From the NCBI RefSeq assembly GCF_000252995.1, contig NC_015761.1, forward strand, positions 62,001 to 126,000: DNA of 64,000 nucleotides, given 5' to 3'. This document shows, piece by piece, positions 45,966-60,705 of the stretch; the first letter of the stretch is position 1; each line of letters begins with the position of its first letter. Made by a program: the position numbers and the translations under genes. This stretch comes from Salmonella bongori NCTC 12419 (GTDB taxonomy: Bacteria > Pseudomonadota > Gammaproteobacteria > Enterobacterales > Enterobacteriaceae). A model generated the notes under the pieces. The model did not search any database. It saw only the letters and a program-made list of their open reading frames with translations, and had not been told where the DNA came from.

Positions 45966-46052
45966 CCTCAAATCCCTTCGCCGGCGTTATCCGGATCAGG
46001 TTCGACGGGTATTTTCTCAGCGCACGCACAGGCGTGGCACCCCGTTGAGAAC
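45966..46052 (-). promoter_or_regulatory. TPP riboswitch (THI element, sroA) of thiBPQ
   Basis: On the minus strand the hallmark CTGAGAAAATACCC is followed by GAACCTGATCCGGATAACGC and a closing AAGGGA, with GGGGTGCC at the 5' side. It lies 44 bases before the thiB GTG and should shut translation or transcription when TPP binds. The same leader is known as the small RNA SroA. Confidence 0.93.
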
Positions 46053-46087
46053 GCCATTAGTGTAGTGATTTTGTTGCCGGGCGGCAA

Positions 46088-47746
46088 TCACGGGTCCGGC
46101 GGCGCAAACCAGGCCGATTTAAAATCGAACCAGCCGAGGGTGTTCATGCGCAATCCGCGCATACTGCGTTGTCCCTGAATAATTAGCCAGTGGTGGATCA
46201 GCGGCACAATAGCGTTGTTAGCCAACAGTTGCTGGCACCAGTTCGCCAGATTCATCTCGCCAGCGCGCCACTGCGTGGCGTCGCCCTGCCAGTCGCGCGG
46301 AATGCAGTTTTGTAAGAGTGGAACTTCGCACAGATGCGCGAACAGCGAGAAATCCAGCGGCAGGGTAAAGTTAGCGCTGTTGAGCCAGATATCGCTTTCG
46401 ATCTCGCCGGCGTGCCATTGATCGTAATCGATCTCCTGAATATGCAAATGCACCTGATGCTCAGCCAGAAGCCTGGTCATGATACCGGCGATAACCCGAT
46501 GCTCAATATGATCACGGTAGAACGTCAACGTGAGGGTTTCCAGACCGGCAGGTTTTTCTCTGCGCCCAGGACGGGCATGATGCCAGCGTGGTAGAAGCCC
46601 ATAGGCAGGGAACCAAAGCTGCTGTAGCGGTATGTCTGCGTGATAGAGTAAATGGGTGGGGGAGAGTACGTGGCTCACCCACTCCCGGATCTGTGGATGC
46701 GCGCCGCGCGGCGTACGGGCATCGAATAGCAGATAATAGCAACCTTCTTCCAGTCGGCTTTCTATCGCTTTTTCGCCGCCTTGTATCGGCCCTTCCAGCA
46801 TCAAGCCGCAGGCCGGTTCTTCACTGATATCCGGCAGTACCCAGACGTTCACTTCGTCTATCAACGCCCGATAGCCGAAGTAGTCATCGAAGGCGAGTAT
46901 CTTGAGCTGGTTTGGCGTATTACGCCGCACGGCATAAGGCCCGGTGCCGATAGGGTGGCTGGCGAAATGCGTCAGCGTTTCCCACTCCCGCGGCAAAATC
47001 ATCGCCGGGACCTGGCCCAGCAGCCACGGCAACCAGCGATCCGGCTGGGAAAGATGAATATCCAGCGTCCACGCGGTAGGGGAGTCTATCTTTGTGATGT
47101 GCGAGTAAAGCGGAAGCGTATTGATACGCGTCAGCGAGGTGATGACATCTTCCATCTCCAGCTCGCGGCCATGATGAAAATGAATGCCGGGGCGCAGGTA
47201 GAAGCGCCACAGTAAAGAGGAAATTTGCTGCCAGTGGTGCGCAATGTCCGCTTCCAGTTCCCCGTTTTCCTCATTTACCCGCGTGAGCGAACTGAAAATT
47301 TGCCGGGCAATATGAGTTTCCGAGCGACGTAATGCGGTTCCCGGCAGAAGATTGTGCATCGGACGATAGTAAAGAACCCGTAGAATATGCCGCCCCTGGC
47401 GGAAACTGCGTCCCAGATGAGAAATGAGCATCTGCCTGACGGCGCTTTTATCACCGACAAGTTGTACCAGCTGATCGATGCGATCCTGTTCCAGTAGATC
47501 TTCCGCTCGCTGCTGCTGCAGCGCCAGTCCGGTATACAGGAACGTCAGGCGTGAACGCTTGCCGCGTCCAACCTCGGCTTCCCACGTTAACCAGCCGCGC
47601 GCCTGCATGGTATTAAGCAGCGTACGCATATGGCGGCGCGAACAGTTCAGCAGATCCGCCAGCTCATTAAGCGTGGTGTCTTGCGTTTTACCGTCACAAC
47701 ATTGCCAGAGACGGATAAATTGTTGTTGCAGGCGACCTGAGGGCAT
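46088..47746 (-). CDS. sgrR: SgrR, activator of sgrS under sugar-phosphate stress
   Basis: 552-residue regulator with an N-terminal winged-helix domain ([20 protein letters not shown], about 24-43) and a C-terminal solute-binding-protein domain (oligopeptide-binding type, from about 160) thought to sense a small molecule. It is divergent from sgrS, which it activates when glucose phosphate builds up. Length agrees with E. coli (551 as I recall). Confidence 0.95.
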   Translation of the reverse strand: MPSGRLQQQFIRLWQCCDGKTQDTTLNELADLLNCSRRHMRTLLNTMQARGWLTWEAEVGRGKRSRLTFLYTGLALQQQRAEDLLEQDRIDQLVQLVGDKSAVRQMLISHLGRSFRQGRHILRVLYYRPMHNLLPGTALRRSETHIARQIFSSLTRVNEENGELEADIAHHWQQISSLLWRFYLRPGIHFHHGRELEMEDVITSLTRINTLPLYSHITKIDSPTAWTLDIHLSQPDRWLPWLLGQVPAMILPREWETLTHFASHPIGTGPYAVRRNTPNQLKILAFDDYFGYRALIDEVNVWVLPDISEEPACGLMLEGPIQGGEKAIESRLEEGCYYLLFDARTPRGAHPQIREWVSHVLSPTHLLYHADIPLQQLWFPAYGLLPRWHHARPGRREKPAGLETLTLTFYRDHIEHRVIAGIMTRLLAEHQVHLHIQEIDYDQWHAGEIESDIWLNSANFTLPLDFSLFAHLCEVPLLQNCIPRDWQGDATQWRAGEMNLANWCQQLLANNAIVPLIHHWLIIQGQRSMRGLRMNTLGWFDFKSAWFAPPDP

Positions 47747-47838
47747 AAAAGGGGAACTCCGACGGAAAACTCAGCAATTTTATTATCCCTATATTAAGCC
47801 AATAATAGCGTTCGATGAAGCAAGAGGAAGAGGTCGCT

Positions 47839-47961
47839 ATGCGTCAGTTCTGGTTGAGGTATTTTGCCGCGACGGAAAATGTGTCCTGGCTGGCTTGCCT
47901 GAGCGCGCAGCAGCGCTTAAAAATGCTCGAAGAACTGATGCAGTGGGAGGCGGCCGATTGA
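47839..47961 (+). CDS. sgrT: SgrT, small protein that inhibits glucose transport
   Basis: 40-residue protein read inside SgrS: MRQFWLRYFAATENVSWLAC, then LSAQQRLKMLEELMQWEAAD and stop. It blocks PtsG activity in the known system. The start is preceded by AGAGGAAGAGG (47823-47833). Too short for usual gene finders. Confidence 0.92.
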   Translation: MRQFWLRYFAATENVSWLACLSAQQRLKMLEELMQWEAAD

Positions 47962-48022
47962 AACCAATTGCAGACATCATGTGTGACTGAGTATTGGTGT
48001 GGGCTATAGCCTAAAATCACCC

Positions 48023-48052
48023 GCCAGCAGATAATACCTGCTGGCTTTTTTT
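48023..48052 (+). terminator. SgrS intrinsic terminator
   Basis: GCCAGCAG (from 48023) pairs with CTGCTGGC and is followed by a run of seven T. Located 28 bases before setA, so some readthrough into setA is expected. Confidence 0.9.
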
Positions 48053-48079
48053 GTTTCGGCTGCACTTAAAGGACTCTCT

Positions 48080-49258
48080 ATGCTCTGGATTATGACGATG
48101 GGACGGCGTCTCAACGGAATTTATGCGGCATTTATGCTGGTCGCTTTTATGATGGGTGTTGCCGGCGCGCTTCAGGCACCGACGTTAAGCCTGTTTCTCA
48201 GTCGCGAGGTCGGCGCGCAGCCGTTTTGGGTTGGGCTATTTTATACCGTCAATGCTATTGCCGGGATTGGAGTCAGTCTTGCGCTGGCGAAACGCTCAGA
48301 CAGCCGGGGCGATCGCCGGAAGCTGATTATGTTTTGCTGTCTGATGGCGATCGGCAATGCGTTATTGTTTGCTTTTAATCGTCACTACTTAACGTTAATT
48401 ACCTGCGGCGTACTGCTGGCGTCGTTGGCCAATACCGCCATGCCGCAACTGTTTGCGCTGGCGCGGGAATATGCCGATAGTTCGGCGCGCGAAGTGGTGA
48501 TGTTTAGTTCAGTGATGCGCGCTCAGCTTTCTCTGGCGTGGGTGATCGGTCCACCGCTGGCCTTTATGCTGGCGCTGAATTACGGGTTCACCGCTATGTT
48601 CTCCATTGCCGCCGTTATCTTTGCCGTCAGCCTGGTATTGATTGCCCTGATGCTGCCTTCGGTGGCGCGCGTCAAACAGCCTGTGGATGCGCCGCTCGCA
48701 CAGGTAAGCGGTTGGCAGGATAAAAATGTGCGAATGTTATTTATCGCCTCCACGTTGATGTGGACCTGCAATACCATGTACATCATTGATATGCCGCTAT
48801 GGATAAGCGCTGAGTTGGGCCTGTCGGATAAACTGGCCGGCGTATTGATGGGCACGGCGGCTGGGCTGGAGATACCGGCAATGATTCTGGCTGGTTTTTA
48901 TGTGAAGCGGTTTGGCAAGCGGCGGATGATGATTACCGCTGTGGCGGCGGGCGTACTATTTTATGTTGGCCTGATCTTTTTCCACAGCCGGACGGCGCTA
49001 CTGTCGCTGCAACTTTTTAATGCGGTCTTTATTGGGATTGTTGCCGGGATCGGAATGCTGTGGTTTCAGGATTTGATGCCAGGCAGGGCAGGGGCCGCCA
49101 CGACGCTTTTTACTAATAGCATTTCAACGGGGGTTATTCTGGCGGGCGTGATTCAGGGGGCTGTGGCGCAAAACTTCGGCCATTTTGCCGTCTACTGGGT
49201 GATTGCGGCGATTTCTGTGGTCACGCTGGCCATGACCGGGCGGGTGAAAGACGTTTGA
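48080..49258 (+). CDS. setA: SetA, sugar efflux transporter
   Basis: 392-residue major facilitator protein that exports glucosides and lactose and aids recovery from sugar-phosphate stress. About twelve membrane segments; LAKRSDSRGDRRKL (about 72-85) is the loop 2-3 motif and DLMPGRAGAATTLFTNSIS (about 332-350) is typical of the Set family. It follows sgrS on the same strand and is partly cotranscribed with it in E. coli. Confidence 0.95.
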   Translation: MLWIMTMGRRLNGIYAAFMLVAFMMGVAGALQAPTLSLFLSREVGAQPFWVGLFYTVNAIAGIGVSLALAKRSDSRGDRRKLIMFCCLMAIGNALLFAFNRHYLTLITCGVLLASLANTAMPQLFALAREYADSSAREVVMFSSVMRAQLSLAWVIGPPLAFMLALNYGFTAMFSIAAVIFAVSLVLIALMLPSVARVKQPVDAPLAQVSGWQDKNVRMLFIASTLMWTCNTMYIIDMPLWISAELGLSDKLAGVLMGTAAGLEIPAMILAGFYVKRFGKRRMMITAVAAGVLFYVGLIFFHSRTALLSLQLFNAVFIGIVAGIGMLWFQDLMPGRAGAATTLFTNSISTGVILAGVIQGAVAQNFGHFAVYWVIAAISVVTLAMTGRVKDV

Positions 49259-49263
49259 TCCGG

Positions 49264-49343
49264 TGCCGGATGGTAATGCTGGCATGTTTTATCCGGCCTA
49301 CGAATATTTCCGTAGGCCGGATAAGCGAAGCGCCATCCGGCGT
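49264..49343. repeat. REP pair (BIME) between setA and leuD
   Basis: GCCGGATGGTAATGCTGGC with TTTTATCCGGCCTACG, then CGTAGGCCGGATAAGCGAAG with CGCCATCCGGCGTC. Between convergent genes. Confidence 0.9.
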
Positions 49344-49349
49344 CAGAGA

Positions 49350-51367
<2,018 letters not shown>

Positions 51368-51369
51368 AA

Positions 51370-54032
<2,663 letters not shown>

Positions 54033-54072
54033 GGTCTGGTCCTTGTCTTCTGAAGCGTCTTGCGTCGGGCAT

Positions 54073-54102
54073 AAAAAAACCCGCGCAACGGCGCGGGTTT
54101 TT
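54073..54102 (-). terminator. leu operon attenuator
   Basis: On the minus strand, AAACCCGCGC and GCGCGGGTTTTTTT form a strong GC stem with a T-run, between leuL and leuA. This is the terminator released when the ribosome stalls on the leucine codons of leuL. Confidence 0.92.
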
Positions 54103-54120
54103 GTTTGACGTCGAGCTGAC

Positions 54121-54207
54121 TTAATGCTGAATGTCGCCCACCGCTCTACCGCGCACAGTAAATGCGTTTAGTAGTAGTAGCCCGGTGAAACGAACGATAT
54201 ACGACAT
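54121..54207 (-). CDS. leuL: LeuL, leu operon leader peptide
   Basis: 28-residue leader peptide: [20 protein letters not shown], then RAVGDIQH and stop. Residues 10-13 are four leucines in a row, each with the rare codon CTA, which makes ribosome movement sensitive to charged tRNA-Leu. The stop lies 18 bases upstream of the attenuator stem. Confidence 0.95.
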   Translation of the reverse strand: MSYIVRFTGLLLLNAFTVRGRAVGDIQH

Positions 54208-54863
54208 TAATTCAACTCCAGCGAATACGATATGCTTTTAGTGGTACTGGATATGCCGTTTGATGTCAACTCTGATTTCTGCCGGTATTGCATTTTGTTG
54301 GCGATATCCGGCTTCGTACTTTAGCTAATTGTGCTGGTCTGTACGTCCTATAAAGGATAAAACAATGGGTGGATATTCATACTTTTCATTGTTTGAAATA
54401 TTTAGGCATTTTTGTTTGCAAATTGATGAGGCGCGTGGCCTGCGAAAGGTATGCTAAAGGTCAGGTTTATCTTTTTGATTTATTTTATTTTTTAACAAAT
54501 ACCCCTTCTCATATAATGGATAAGGGTAAGGTTATTGATAAATTAATGTTAACTTTTCAGGTATTAATAATATAAACATTTAATTGAAACTTAAACTATC
54601 ATTCACTTGGTGTATGATTGTATATTCGTCATGGTTATGTTTATATTGCTTCCGTCATTTAAACATTATGAATCGCGGTGATGTGACTCAGGACACATTA
54701 TGCTTGCGCTGGCATTTTATTTATCACTGTCAGCGTCTTTATGTTTTCCGAATTTTAACGCTATCCCTTTTTCTTATTTTATATGCATGGTAAATCATAT
54801 TTTCAGGAATTATTTCTGCTTTCAGCCAGAAAAAGGGAGTTAAGCGTGACAGTGGAGTTAAAT
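54208..54863. other. AT-rich region between leuL and leuO
   Basis: About 650 bases of AT-rich DNA. It holds the leu promoter at the left end and the leuO promoter to the right. In S. Typhimurium this stretch is known for H-NS silencing and the promoter-relay between ilvIH, leuO and leuABCD. Small frames at 54369-54575 and 54584-54793 are not credible genes. Confidence 0.7.
54241..54269 (-). promoter_or_regulatory. leuLABCD promoter
   Basis: On the minus strand, a perfect -35 TTGACA (54264-54269), 17-base spacer and -10-like TACCAC (54241-54246), about 34 bases before the leuL ATG. Confidence 0.65.
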
Positions 54864-55808
54864 ATGCCAGAGGTCAAAACCGAAAATCCGCCTCTTTTAG
54901 AGATGGGAAAACCGCAGCTTCGCATGGTTGATTTGAACCTGTTAACTGTGTTCGATGCGGTGATGCAAGAGCAGAATATTACGCGCGCCGCCCATACTCT
55001 GGGAATGTCGCAGCCTGCGGTCAGTAACGCCGTAGCACGCCTGAAGGTTATGTTTAATGACGAGCTTTTTGTTCGGTATGGACGAGGAATTCAGCCGACG
55101 GCCCGTGCATTTCAGTTATTTGGTTCAGTCCGTCAGGCGCTGCAATTGGTACAAAATGAATTACCAGGTTCAGGGTTTGAGCCGACCAGCAGTGAACGTG
55201 TATTCAATCTTTGCGTGTGCAGCCCGCTGGATAATATTCTTACATCACTGATTTATAATCGCGTAGAACAAATTGCGCCGAATATTCATGTCGTTTTTAA
55301 AGCTTCATTGAATCAGAATACTGAACATCAACTGCGCTACCAGGAAACCGAGTTCGTTATTAGTTATGAAGAATTCCGCCGTCCTGAATTTAGCAGTGTA
55401 CCGCTATTTAAAGATGAAATGGTTTTAGTCGCCAGTCGGAAACATCCGCGTATTAGTGGCCCACTGCTGGAAAGTGAAGTTTATAATGAGCAACATGCCG
55501 TGGTTTCTCTTGAGCGTTATGCCTCATTTAGCCAGCCGTGGTATGACACGTCGGATAAACAGTCGTGTGTAGCGTATCAGGGTATGGCGCTTATCAGCGT
55601 CCTGAATGTAGTTTCGCAGACGCATTTGGTCGCTATTGCCCCACGCTGGTTAGCGGAAGAGTTTGCAGAGTCGCTGGATCTGCAAATCCTGCCGTTACCT
55701 TTAAAACTGAATAGCCGGACATGCTACCTCTCCTGGCACGAAGCGGCTGGGCGCGACAAAGGGCATCAATGGATGGAAGAGTTATTAGTCTCTGTGTGTA
55801 AGCGATAA
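54864..55808 (+). CDS. leuO: LeuO, LysR-family global regulator
   Basis: 314-residue LysR-type regulator, an H-NS antagonist that controls many silenced loci. The N-terminal helix-turn-helix lies in [20 protein letters not shown] (about 42-61), followed by the effector-binding domain. Start at [10 protein letters not shown] as in the known protein, behind GGAGTT (54854-54859); the frame extends 27 codons further upstream. Terminated by a strong hairpin. Confidence 0.95.
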   Translation: MPEVKTENPPLLEMGKPQLRMVDLNLLTVFDAVMQEQNITRAAHTLGMSQPAVSNAVARLKVMFNDELFVRYGRGIQPTARAFQLFGSVRQALQLVQNELPGSGFEPTSSERVFNLCVCSPLDNILTSLIYNRVEQIAPNIHVVFKASLNQNTEHQLRYQETEFVISYEEFRRPEFSSVPLFKDEMVLVASRKHPRISGPLLESEVYNEQHAVVSLERYASFSQPWYDTSDKQSCVAYQGMALISVLNVVSQTHLVAIAPRWLAEEFAESLDLQILPLPLKLNSRTCYLSWHEAAGRDKGHQWMEELLVSVCKR

Positions 55809-55814
55809 AAGCAG

Positions 55815-55856
55815 GCAGAATAAATCGGGAATGATTTCTGGTTTATTCTGCTTTTT
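55815..55856 (+). terminator. leuO intrinsic terminator
   Basis: GCAGAATAAA (55815-55824) and TTTATTCTGC (55842-55851) form a perfect 10-base stem followed by TTTTT. Confidence 0.88.
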
Positions 55857-56129
55857 GCCGTGTATAGGAAATTTTATGCTGAATTAACGATTGGCGATGT
55901 TTTCCATTTCTGCGAAAAATAGATGAATTGCTGTTAGTTGGCATTTATAAGCGATTATTTATCACCCTGTGCGATTCAGGTGGAACATTTCTCCATTTCT
56001 TCTCTTCTTGCTTCCTTATTATCCTAATCTTCTCATCCTTTACGTCATTCCCCCCAATTGCCAGGTGCAATAGCGAGCGGTTAAGGTGTCCGTCAAACCG
56101 TGATGGCAGGTATAAAGTGGAGGCAAGCC
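55857..56129. promoter_or_regulatory. ilvIH upstream region
   Basis: About 270 bases rich in T runs. In E. coli and S. Typhimurium, Lrp binds several sites here to activate ilvIH, with leucine relieving it. The sites are too degenerate for me to place by eye. Confidence 0.5.
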
Positions 56130-57854
56130 GTGGAGATGTTGTCTGGAGCCGAGATGGTCGTTCGCTCGCTTATCGATCAAGGCGTAAAGCAGGTGTTCGG
56201 CTACCCTGGGGGCGCTGTGCTTGATATTTATGATGCCCTGCATACCGTCGGAGGAATCGATCATGTATTGGTTCGCCACGAGCAGGCCGCGGTACATATG
56301 GCGGACGGTCTGGCACGAGCCACGGGCGACGTTGGCGTGGTGCTGGTGACTTCCGGGCCAGGGGCGACCAACGCGATTACCGGGATTGCCACGGCCTATA
56401 TGGATTCCATTCCTCTGGTAATTCTTTCTGGCCAGGTCGCTACCTCATTGATTGGCTACGATGCCTTTCAGGAGTGCGACATGGTGGGAATTTCCCGCCC
56501 GGTGGTCAAGCATAGTTTTCTGGTCAAACAGACAGAAGATATTCCTCAGGTACTTAAAAAAGCCTTCTGGCTGGCCGCAAGTGGGCGTCCCGGCCCGGTG
56601 GTGGTGGATCTGCCGAAAGATATTTTGAATCCGGCGAAAAAAATGCCATATGTCTGGCCGGAAACGGTCAGTATGCGCTCTTATAACCCCACAACATCAG
56701 GACACAAAGGGCAAATTAAACGTGCGTTGCACACTCTGGCCTCGGCGAAAAAACCGGTGGTCTATGTGGGAGGTGGAGCGATAAGCGCGGCCTGCTATGA
56801 ACCACTGTACCAAATAATAGACGCCTTTAACCTGCCGGTGGTCTCTTCATTAATGGGACTGGGCGCGTTTCCGGCCACGCATCGCCAGTCGTTAGGAATG
56901 CTGGGAATGCATGGCACTTATGAAGCCAATATGACGATGCATAATGCCGATGTGATTTTCGCTGTCGGCGTGCGATTTGACGACCGGACAACGAATAATC
57001 TCGCGAAATATTGTCCAGATGCGACGGTATTACACATTGATATTGATCCTACTTCTATTTCTAAAACAGTTAACGCCGATATCCCGGTGGTAGGCGATGC
57101 CCGCCTGGTGCTGGAACAAATGCTGGAGTTATTGGCACACGATACGCCGACTCAGCCGCTGGACGATATTCGCGACTGGTGGCAGCAGATAGAGCGCTGG
57201 CGTGCTCGTCAGTGTCTGAAATATGACGTGGAAAGCGAGAGCATTAAACCCCAGGCGGTGATTGAAACTCTCTGGCGCCTGACGAAGGGCGACGCATACG
57301 TGACGTCCGACGTAGGACAACATCAGATGTTTGCCGCGCTCTATTACCCCTTCGATAAACCCAGACACTGGATTAACTCCGGCGGGCTTGGCACGATGGG
57401 CTTTGGGCTACCGGCTGCGCTGGGCGTCAAAATGGCCCTGCCGGAGGAAATGGTGGTCTGCGTTACCGGTGATGGCAGTATACAGATGAACATTCAGGAG
57501 CTGTCGACAGCATTACAGTATGAGCTGCCGGTACTGGTGTTGAACCTGAACAACCGCTATCTGGGGATGGTGAAACAGTGGCAGGATATTCTCTATTCCG
57601 GTCGCCATTCTCAGTCTTATATGCAGTCATTGCCGGATTTTGTGCGCCTGGCGGAAGCATATGGCCATGTCGGTCTCCAGATTAACCATCCGGATGAGCT
57701 GGAAAGCACGCTCAGTAAAGCCCTTGAGTATGTACGTAATAATCGACTGGTATTTGTCGATGTCACCGTTGATGGCCGCGAGCATGTCTATCCGATGCAA
57801 ATTCGAGGCGGCGGGATGGACGAAATGTGGTTAAGCAAAACAGAGAGGACCTGA
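56130..57854 (+). CDS. ilvI: IlvI, acetolactate synthase III large subunit
   Basis: 574-residue TPP enzyme for the first common step of valine and isoleucine synthesis. Start is GTG at 56130 ([14 protein letters not shown]), with TGGAGG at 56118-56123; an ATG at 56100 would add ten residues. [15 protein letters not shown] and [16 protein letters not shown] near the N-terminus and [17 protein letters not shown] with [12 protein letters not shown] near residues 440-500 are TPP-binding signatures. Valine-sensitive isozyme in enterics. Confidence 0.97.
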   Translation: MEMLSGAEMVVRSLIDQGVKQVFGYPGGAVLDIYDALHTVGGIDHVLVRHEQAAVHMADGLARATGDVGVVLVTSGPGATNAITGIATAYMDSIPLVILSGQVATSLIGYDAFQECDMVGISRPVVKHSFLVKQTEDIPQVLKKAFWLAASGRPGPVVVDLPKDILNPAKKMPYVWPETVSMRSYNPTTSGHKGQIKRALHTLASAKKPVVYVGGGAISAACYEPLYQIIDAFNLPVVSSLMGLGAFPATHRQSLGMLGMHGTYEANMTMHNADVIFAVGVRFDDRTTNNLAKYCPDATVLHIDIDPTSISKTVNADIPVVGDARLVLEQMLELLAHDTPTQPLDDIRDWWQQIERWRARQCLKYDVESESIKPQAVIETLWRLTKGDAYVTSDVGQHQMFAALYYPFDKPRHWINSGGLGTMGFGLPAALGVKMALPEEMVVCVTGDGSIQMNIQELSTALQYELPVLVLNLNNRYLGMVKQWQDILYSGRHSQSYMQSLPDFVRLAEAYGHVGLQINHPDELESTLSKALEYVRNNRLVFVDVTVDGREHVYPMQIRGGGMDEMWLSKTERT

Positions 57855-57856
57855 TG

Positions 57857-58348
57857 ATGCGCCGGATATTATCGGTATTACTGGAAAATGAATCAGGGGC
57901 GTTATCGCGGGTTATCGGCCTCTTTTCGCAACGCGGATATAACATTGAAAGCCTGACCGTCGCGCCGACGGACGATCCGACCCTGTCGCGCATGACTATC
58001 CAGACGGTGGGGGATGAAAAAGTGCTTGAGCAAATTGAAAAGCAGCTACACAAGCTGGTTGATGTATTGCGCGTTAGCGAGCTGGGGCAAGGCGCGCACG
58101 TTGAGCGGGAGATCATGCTGGTAAAAATTCAGGCCAGCGGTTACGGGCGCGAAGAGGTAAAGCGGAATACGGAGATTTTCCGCGGCCAGATTATTGATGT
58201 TACGCCGACGCTGTATACCGTTCAACTGGCGGGCACCAGCGATAAACTGGATGCTTTTCTGGCTACGCTGCGTGATGTGGCGAAAATTGTTGAAGTGGCG
58301 CGCTCGGGCGTTGTCGGGCTTGCGCGCGGCGATAAAATTATGCGCTAA
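57857..58348 (+). CDS. ilvH: IlvH, acetolactate synthase III regulatory subunit
   Basis: 163-residue subunit that gives valine feedback. The ACT domain is [20 protein letters not shown] at the N-terminus with [12 protein letters not shown]. The second of two adjacent ATGs (57857) is used, two bases after the ilvI stop. Followed by a REP cluster. Confidence 0.97.
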   Translation: MRRILSVLLENESGALSRVIGLFSQRGYNIESLTVAPTDDPTLSRMTIQTVGDEKVLEQIEKQLHKLVDVLRVSELGQGAHVEREIMLVKIQASGYGREEVKRNTEIFRGQIIDVTPTLYTVQLAGTSDKLDAFLATLRDVAKIVEVARSGVVGLARGDKIMR

Positions 58349-58356
58349 TTCGATTT

Positions 58357-58440
58357 GCTGGATGGCGACGTGGTCGCGTCTTATCCTGTCAGGGGAGTAA
58401 TACTTTGCCCTGGTCTGATAAGCGCATCGCCATCAGGCAG
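58357..58440. repeat. REP-like cluster after ilvH
   Basis: CTGGATGGCGACGTGGTCGC with GTCTTATCCTGTCAGGGG, then CTGGTCTGATAAGCGCATCG with CCATCAGGCAGG. Somewhat worn cores. Confidence 0.75.
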
Positions 58441-58477
58441 GACTGACGGATGTCAGTTCATCAGAGAACTATCGCTT

Positions 58478-58509
58478 CCAACCCAATCTCACCGGTTGGG
58501 CTTTTTTTT
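58478..58509 (+). terminator. Intrinsic terminator between ilvH and cra
   Basis: CCAACC (58478-58483) pairs with GGTTGG (58494-58499), followed by eight T (58502-58509). It ends the ilvIH unit or a cra leader transcript. Confidence 0.7.
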
Positions 58510-58635
58510 GCGAAATCCGTGGTAACCCGGAATAAAAGCGGTTGCCGGAGTGATCAATCTGCGCTTAGATGTTAAAGATTTTAACCCATGCCGACATAAA
58601 GGTTATGGTTTGTACAATTTACACAAGGGGCAATT

Positions 58636-59640
58636 GTGAAACTGGATGAAATCGCTCGGCTGGCCGGTGTCTCGCGCACAACTGCAAGCTACGTTATAAA
58701 CGGTAAAGCAAAGCAATACCGCGTGAGCGACAAAACCGTAGAAAAAGTCATGGCGGTGGTGCGTGAGCATAATTACCATCCTAATGCTGTGGCTGCCGGG
58801 TTACGTGCTGGACGCACACGTTCTATTGGTCTGGTGATCCCGGATCTTGAAAACACGAGCTACACCCGTATCGCAAACTATCTTGAGCGCCAGGCGCGCC
58901 AGCGTGGCTATCAACTGTTGATCGCCTGTTCTGAAGATCAGCCGGATAACGAAATGCGCTGCATTGAGCATCTTTTACAGCGTCAGGTCGATGCGATTAT
59001 CGTTTCAACCTCGTTACCGCCGGAACATCCCTTTTATCAGCGCTGGGCTAATGATCCGTTCCCCATCGTCGCGCTTGACCGCGCCCTTGATCGTGAACAT
59101 TTCACCAGTGTGGTTGGCGCCGATCAGGATGATGCCGAAATGTTGGCGGAAGAACTGCGTAAATTCCCGGCGGAAACGGTGCTTTATCTGGGCGCATTGC
59201 CGGAGTTATCCGTCAGTTTTTTACGCGAGCAGGGATTTCGCGCCGCGTGGAAAGATGATCCACGTGAGGTGAATTTCTTATATGCTAACAGCTATGAACG
59301 CGAAGCCGCCGCTCAACTGTTTGAAAAATGGCTGGAAACGCATCCTATGCCTCAGGCGCTCTTTACCACATCATTCGCGTTATTGCAGGGAGTGATGGAC
59401 GTGACGCTGCGGCGTGATGGCAAATTGCCTTCAGATTTAGCCATTGCGACTTTCGGCGATCATGAATTGCTGGATTTTCTGCAATGCCCAGTACTGGCCG
59501 TGGCGCAGCGTCATCGCGATGTGGCGGAACGCGTGCTGGAGATTGTGCTGGCAAGCCTTGATGAGCCGCGTAAACCGAAACCGGGCTTAACGCGTATTCG
59601 GCGTAACCTGTATCGTCGCGGTATTCTTAGCCGTAGCTAG
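58636..59640 (+). CDS. cra: Cra (FruR), catabolite repressor/activator
   Basis: 334-residue LacI-family regulator of central carbon flow, released from DNA by fructose 1-phosphate (or 1,6-bisphosphate). HTH at the very N-terminus ([20 protein letters not shown], residues 3-22) and a periplasmic-binding-protein-like effector domain from about 60. Start codon is GTG at 58636 with AGGGG at 58626-58630. Intact compared with E. coli. Confidence 0.97.
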   Translation: MKLDEIARLAGVSRTTASYVINGKAKQYRVSDKTVEKVMAVVREHNYHPNAVAAGLRAGRTRSIGLVIPDLENTSYTRIANYLERQARQRGYQLLIACSEDQPDNEMRCIEHLLQRQVDAIIVSTSLPPEHPFYQRWANDPFPIVALDRALDREHFTSVVGADQDDAEMLAEELRKFPAETVLYLGALPELSVSFLREQGFRAAWKDDPREVNFLYANSYEREAAAQLFEKWLETHPMPQALFTTSFALLQGVMDVTLRRDGKLPSDLAIATFGDHELLDFLQCPVLAVAQRHRDVAERVLEIVLASLDEPRKPKPGLTRIRRNLYRRGILSRS

Positions 59641-60164
59641 CGGAGTGGCGGTAAAAGACTTCTCTTTTGCCGCCGTCAAACAAAAAACGTATCAGCAAAA
59701 ATATCCCTGGAATAATTAAGATTATTCCTTAAAGTTGTTCGAAACTTCTTTTTTATTACCTCTCTTTTGTCCGAAATTGGCTGCTTTACGCTAATTAAGA
59801 CGTAACGATTGTTTTCCTTTGTCTTGTTTTGTTACAAGCAGGCAAGAAATCGTCCAATTAACAGCCACTTTTCTTTCAGGTGCAACAGTTGTCCCGCAGG
59901 CGCTGGTACAGCAGGCGCCGGACGCGTTAAACAGACACTGTTAACACAGTGCAATATGTCCTAAAATGCCGCTCGCGTCGCAAACTGACACTTTATATTT
60001 TTCTCGGATTATATGGAGTCCGTTTTAAACGGTGGTGGGTCTTTGGTTTTTTTCTTACAAATATTCATAACGTTAATTTGCCTGGTGCGCTGGATGGAAA
60101 TTAGTCAACGCAGATATTAGCCATAAACATTGGTTTTTTTACTCTGGTAAGCGTTGTGACTTGC

Positions 60165-60194
60165 TTGACAAGCTTTTCCTCCGCTCCGTAAACT
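60165..60194 (+). promoter_or_regulatory. Pmra promoter of the dcw cluster
   Basis: Perfect -35 TTGACA (60165-60170) and -10-like TAAACT (60189-60194) with an 18-base spacer. Matches the position of the main dcw promoter in E. coli. Confidence 0.72.
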
Positions 60195-60201
60195 CCCTCG
60201 A

Positions 60202-60226
60202 GTGGGAATTTGTGGGATAAAGTGGT
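60202..60226 (+). promoter_or_regulatory. MraZ binding repeats
   Basis: GTGGG (60202-60206), GTGGG (60212-60216) and GTGGT (60222-60226) repeat with a 10-base period, i.e. five-base spacers. MraZ is known to bind TGGGN direct repeats with this spacing and repress its own operon. Confidence 0.82.
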
Positions 60227-60245
60227 AAGAAGGGGGGAGACTGGC

Positions 60246-60704
60246 ATGTTCCGGGGGGCAACGTTAGTCAATCTCGACAGTAAAGGGCGCCTGACCGTGC
60301 CGACCCGTTACCGGGAGCAACTGATCGAGAGCGCTACCGGTCAAATGGTATGTACCATTGACATCCATCACCCATGCCTGCTGCTTTACCCCCTGCCTGA
60401 ATGGGAAATTATTGAGCAAAAATTATCTCGTCTGTCGAGCATGAACCCGATAGAACGTCGCGTACAACGTTTACTGTTGGGTCATGCCAGTGAATGTCAG
60501 ATGGATGGTGCAGGTCGATTACTGATCGCGCCAGTTCTGCGGCAACATGCCGGACTGACGAAAGAAGTGATGCTGGTTGGACAGTTCAACAAATTTGAGC
60601 TGTGGGATGAAACGACCTGGTATCAACAGGTCAGGGAAGATATCGACGCTGAACAGTCCGCTACTGAAACGTTGTCGGAGCGGCTGCAGGACTTGTCTCT
60701 ATAA
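60246..60704 (+). CDS. mraZ: MraZ, transcriptional regulator of the dcw operon
   Basis: 152-residue protein with two SpoVT/AbrB-type DNA-binding repeats, each around a DxxGR motif ([15 protein letters not shown] near 8-22 and [15 protein letters not shown] near 80-95), forming ring-shaped oligomers. Start at [11 protein letters not shown] behind GGGGGGAG; a longer frame from 60210 runs through the operators. One base separates its stop from the rsmH start. Confidence 0.96.
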   Translation: MFRGATLVNLDSKGRLTVPTRYREQLIESATGQMVCTIDIHHPCLLLYPLPEWEIIEQKLSRLSSMNPIERRVQRLLLGHASECQMDGAGRLLIAPVLRQHAGLTKEVMLVGQFNKFELWDETTWYQQVREDIDAEQSATETLSERLQDLSL

Positions 60705-60705
60705 G

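Larger units (their letters stand above)
47814..48052 (+). ncRNA. sgrS: SgrS small RNA
   Basis: About 239 nucleotides from GATGAAGCAAGAGG (5' end by comparison with E. coli) to the terminator. The base-pairing region ATGTGTGACTGAGTATTGG (about 47980-47998), which targets ptsG mRNA near its ribosome site, is identical to the known enteric sequence. The 3' hairpin GCCAGCAG...CTGCTGGC with a T-run is the Hfq-type terminator. A -10-like AATAAT lies at 47801-47806. Confidence 0.92.
59641..60245. other. Long non-coding region upstream of mraZ
   Basis: About 600 bases. After cra there is a stem GGCGGTAAAAG/CTTTTGCCGCC (59646-59673) that may end cra. In the middle a GC-richer patch has GCAGGCGC twice (59897 and 59912) and a small hairpin CACTGT/ACAGTG (59936-59951). 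The Pmra promoter and MraZ sites are at the right end. No gene is seen. Confidence 0.65.

Noticed and set aside
54369..54793. Two small frames upstream of leuO
   Set aside because: AT-rich, no convincing ribosome site for either, lying in the known silencer region. Kept only as a possible place for RNA.
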